Shown: in pieces, positions 14,523 through 15,681 of the stretch
How the letters are laid out: each line of letters begins with the position of its first letter
Numbering within the stretch: position 1 is the first letter of the stretch
Assembly: GCA_050945895.1 (NCBI GenBank)
Contig: JBMNTU010000059.1
Span: forward strand, 1-15,681
Reading direction: 5' to 3'
Source: JBMNTU01 sp050945895
GTDB lineage: Bacteria; Bacillota; Clostridia; Christensenellales; Christensenellaceae
Length of the DNA stretch: 15,681 nucleotides
Position numbers and translations under genes: made by a program
Notes under the pieces: model-generated
The model's input: only the letters and a program-made list of their open reading frames with translations
Database searches by the model: none
Told to the model about the DNA's origin: nothing

Positions 14523-14535
14523 AAGGGCTCCTTTA

Positions 14536-15081
14536 TTAAAACCGAATGTCGCAGTCCGCAAGCAGCGGCGCGTTCAAATCTTTTTCAGACAGGATAGGCT
14601 CGTCTACCCCCCAGTCGATTCCAAAAGCAGGGTCGTCGTACCGCACAGACCGGTCGTGCTCTTTGGAGTAAATATTGTCTACTTTGTATTGTATTTCCAC
14701 ATGATCGGTGATGGTTACAAAACCATGTGCAAAGCCTGCGGGAATAAAGAAAAAAAGCTTGTTTTCGTCATTGAGCTCTATGCGTTCCCACTTTCCATAG
14801 GTCGCGGAGCCCGGCCGAAGGTCTACGGCGACGTCGTAAATACGGCCGCGCGTACAGCGAAGCAGTTTGTTTTGGGCCATGGGGGCGTTTTGGAAATGCA
14901 AACCGCGGATAACGCCCTTTTTTTTGGACAAGGAATGGTTGTCCTGCACAAACTCGCAGGAAATTCCCAGCGCTTCCATTTTTGGCTTACTGTACGTTTC
15001 CATAAACCAGCCGCGGTGGTCTTCAAAACAATCCGGTTCAATGATGAGCAGGCCTTCTATTTTTGTTTTAATTGCTTTCAT
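14536..15081 (-). CDS. rfbC: dTDP-4-dehydrorhamnose 3,5-epimerase
   Basis: RmlC epimerises C3 and C5 of dTDP-4-keto-6-deoxyglucose. The protein has 181 residues and a cupin fold. Visible landmarks are EDHRGWFMETY, FVQDNHSLSKKKGVIRGLHFQ-type core with catalytic His62, VAVDLRPGSATYGKW, IPAGFAHGF, Tyr132 (IQYKVDN) and the partner Asp168 near SEKDLNAP. It starts three bases after the rfbA stop. The ribosome binding site is poor (AAAGG about 14 bases upstream, inside rfbA), so translation may depend on coupling to rfbA. Confidence 0.95.
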   Translation of the reverse strand: MKAIKTKIEGLLIIEPDCFEDHRGWFMETYSKPKMEALGISCEFVQDNHSLSKKKGVIRGLHFQNAPMAQNKLLRCTRGRIYDVAVDLRPGSATYGKWERIELNDENKLFFFIPAGFAHGFVTITDHVEIQYKVDNIYSKEHDRSVRYDDPAFGIDWGVDEPILSEKDLNAPLLADCDIRF

Positions 15082-15084
15082 CGC

Positions 15085-15681
15085 TTAAAAGAACACCTTT
15101 CCGTCTGCAACAGCTTTGAGGTGAGAGCCGTATGGAGACTTCCCGTATTTTTCTGCGCTCTTTCGGAGGGTGGCTTCGTTTATCCAGCGTTTATGGAACG
15201 CAATTTCCTCCGGCGCAGAGATGACGATGCCCTGGCGCTTTTGCAGCGTTTTGACAAATTCTGCAGCTTCCGCAAGGGAATCGAACGTTCCGGTATCCAG
15301 CCATGCAAAACCGCGGCCAAGTATTTTTACATCCAGGTCGCCGTTTTCGAGGTATATGCGGTTGAGGTCGGTAATTTCCAATTCGCCGCGCGCGCTGGGG
15401 CGCAGGCTTTTGGCATATTCCGTAACGCGGCTGTCGTAAAAATACAGGCCGGTAACCGAATAGTTGGACTTTGGTTTTTGCGGCTTTTCCTCGATGGAAA
15501 GCGCTTTGCCGTTTTTGTCGAATTCTACGATGCCAAACCGCTCGGGGTCGTCCACATAATAGCCGAAAATGGTCGCCCGCCCTTCGTTTGTAATGGCGTC
15601 CTTTAAAAGGGAGGACAGCCCGTTGCCATAAAAAATATTGTCCCCCAATACCATTGCGCAGCTATCGCCGGCAATAAATTC
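15085..15681 (-). CDS. rfbA: Glucose-1-phosphate thymidylyltransferase, C-terminal part (5' end outside window)
   Basis: RmlA joins glucose-1-phosphate and dTTP to make dTDP-glucose, the entry step of the pathway. The frame is open to the right edge; the first visible residues (EFIAGDSCAMVLGDNIFYG) match the conserved RmlA segment, so about 95 N-terminal residues, including the nucleotide-binding loop, are outside. About 198 residues are visible of the usual 290. Landmarks are ATIFGYYVDDPERFGIVEFD, SIEEKPQKPKSNYSVTGLYFYD, RGELEITDLN and GRGFAWLDTGTFDSL. It is the first visible gene of the operon; its promoter lies outside the window. Confidence 0.96.
   Translation of the reverse strand, partial: EFIAGDSCAMVLGDNIFYGNGLSSLLKDAITNEGRATIFGYYVDDPERFGIVEFDKNGKALSIEEKPQKPKSNYSVTGLYFYDSRVTEYAKSLRPSARGELEITDLNRIYLENGDLDVKILGRGFAWLDTGTFDSLAEAAEFVKTLQKRQGIVISAPEEIAFHKRWINEATLRKSAEKYGKSPYGSHLKAVADGKVFF

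Noticed and set aside
14479..15606. 375-codon plus-strand open frame opposite rfbC and rfbA
   Set aside because: It is antisense to two well-supported genes, with no ribosome binding site or family resemblance; it reflects codon bias of the opposite strand.

Overview
The window comes from a low-to-mid GC Gram-positive bacterium of the Bacillota, most likely a member of the class Clostridia. Three things point there: GGAGG-type ribosome binding sites, sigma-A promoters of the TTGNNN-17-TANNNT kind, and a set of clearly clostridial-type families (SecA with a SEC-C tail, a YjfB-like peptide, HxlR, an HD-GYP response regulator). TTG start codons are unusually common. I cannot name the genus. Nothing here suggests a phage, transposon, CRISPR array or plasmid.

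Left part, plus strand (1-6200). The 3' end of secA runs off the left edge. After a gap of about 200 bp comes a large soluble hybrid sensor kinase (PAS-PAS-PAS-GAF-HisKA-HATPase-REC-REC). About 100 bp further on is a REC-HD-GYP response regulator with its own promoter, closed by a long-stem terminator. Together they look like a signalling pair that ends in cyclic-di-GMP breakdown. About 400 bp without a convincing gene follows.

Middle part (6550-10400). On the minus strand lie a YjfB-like small protein, murA (first committed step of peptidoglycan synthesis) and a CorA-type Mg2+ transporter, each with its own predicted promoter. The corA transcript has a 5' leader of about 170 nt. It carries an unannotated 28-codon proline-containing ORF behind a near-perfect Shine-Dalgarno, plus two hairpins that could compete; this is the most interesting regulatory feature of the window. 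Divergent from corA, on the plus strand, is lepB (type I signal peptidase) with an unusually long charged cytoplasmic N-terminus. A bidirectional terminator separates lepB from the next module.

Right part (10400-15681). On the minus strand a cysteine-rich HxlR regulator sits upstream of a small predicted alpha/beta-barrel protein; a perfect palindrome covers the regulator's own -10 box. A DUF488 gene faces it on the plus strand. The last 4 kb is a minus-strand operon in the order rfbA (partial at the right edge), rfbC, rfbB, rfbD and a family 2 glycosyltransferase. It makes dTDP-L-rhamnose and probably uses it, or another sugar, in a surface polysaccharide. Several start sites were moved from the longest ORF to internal TTG or ATG codons with good ribosome binding sites.
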